Position numbers and translations under genes: made by a program
Origin: Megaleporinus macrocephalus
Lineage: Eukaryota; Chordata; Actinopteri; Characiformes; Anostomidae
Reading direction: 5' to 3'
Assembly: GCA_021613375.1 (NCBI GenBank)
Contig: CM038726.1
Coordinates: 12,284,253-12,348,252, forward strand
Length of the DNA stretch: 64,000 nucleotides
The notes under the pieces: generated by a model
The model's database searches: none
What the model saw: the letters and a program-made list of their open reading frames with translations, nothing else
What the model was told of the DNA's origin: nothing
Part shown: piece by piece, positions 63,765-64,000 of the stretch
How positions within the stretch are numbered: position 1 is the first letter of the stretch
Layout: each line of letters begins with the position of its first letter

Positions 63765-64000
63765 ATGGCTTTGATCGCGACGGACCCCAACTGCAAACGG
63801 AACGGGCTGAGCAACTCTTGCGGGACTGCTGTCAGGAAGGAGGTCGTTCAAAGTAAAGCGAGTGGGTTCAAAGTGACGACCATGCAGCCGCCGAAGGAAA
63901 CGGAGTTTGCCACGGAAGGTTTACCGAAAGCCTTTCTGCACAGCCTCCGGACGCTCTTCGACATCCTGGACGACGGCAGGCGAGGCTACGTGCACATATC
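63765..64000 (+). CDS. sapcd2: Suppressor APC domain-containing protein 2, 5' part
   Basis: An open frame from ATG 63765 to the window end gives 78 codons and continues beyond it. The segment TEGLPKAFLHSLRTLFDILD followed by DGRRGYVHI closely matches the start of the conserved N-terminal domain of SAPCD2. The first 50 or so residues before it are fish-specific in appearance. In mammals and fish the protein is reported to influence planar spindle orientation and polarity through the LGN complex; this is inherited by homology. The gene is cut by the end of the window, so length and later domains cannot be judged. Confidence 0.9.
   Translation, partial: MALIATDPNCKRNGLSNSCGTAVRKEVVQSKASGFKVTTMQPPKETEFATEGLPKAFLHSLRTLFDILDDGRRGYVHI

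Overview
This window is vertebrate genomic DNA, almost certainly from a ray-finned fish. It has short exons with consensus GT-AG splice sites spread over long AT-rich introns, AATAAA polyadenylation signals, microsatellites, and many decayed Tc1-like transposons and non-LTR retrotransposon pieces. Several dispersed repeats look like families that I know from otophysan fishes (characins, catfishes and relatives). The taxonomic guess rests on memory of those repeats and is only moderately secure.

Six protein genes were found, all on the + strand. They are coq4 (about 1741-8304, ubiquinone biosynthesis), bspry (17230-23623, B-box/SPRY protein), zmynd19 (28755-32075, MYND zinc finger), an unnamed armadillo-like plus fibronectin-III gene (35334-50865), tmem141 (51606-56711, small two-pass membrane protein) and the first part of sapcd2 (63765 to the window end). 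The exon chains were assembled by hand from splice sites and reading phase. bspry, zmynd19 and tmem141 close perfectly in phase from ATG to stop. coq4 is complete apart from a tiny first exon that is only inferred. Human COQ4, BSPRY, ZMYND19, TMEM141 and SAPCD2 all lie on 9q, so the order fits an old conserved linkage group and not an operon-like functional unit; no shared pathway is apparent.

Region by region: 1-1740 is upstream DNA with a possible divergent promoter and minus-strand splice signals. 8305-17229 is intergenic and holds a 32-bp minisatellite, a long polypyrimidine/polypurine tract, a LINE tail and a possible orphan minus-strand exon. 23624-28400 is intergenic with decayed DNA transposons. 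32076-35333 is the zmynd19 3' UTR plus spacer. Introns of the armadillo/FN3 gene carry at least four DNA transposons, three of them packed into one 3.8-kb intron at the place where half of an FN3 domain is missing. tmem141 intron 1 contains a 2-kb antisense LINE with a recognisable reverse transcriptase. 56712-63400 is gene-poor and repeat-rich and ends in the CCAAT/GC-box promoter of sapcd2.

No CRISPR array, prokaryotic-type operon, rRNA or convincing tRNA was seen. The least explained items are the armadillo/FN3 gene, a near-perfect RNA-type hairpin in coq4 intron 1, and two splice sites embedded in microsatellites.
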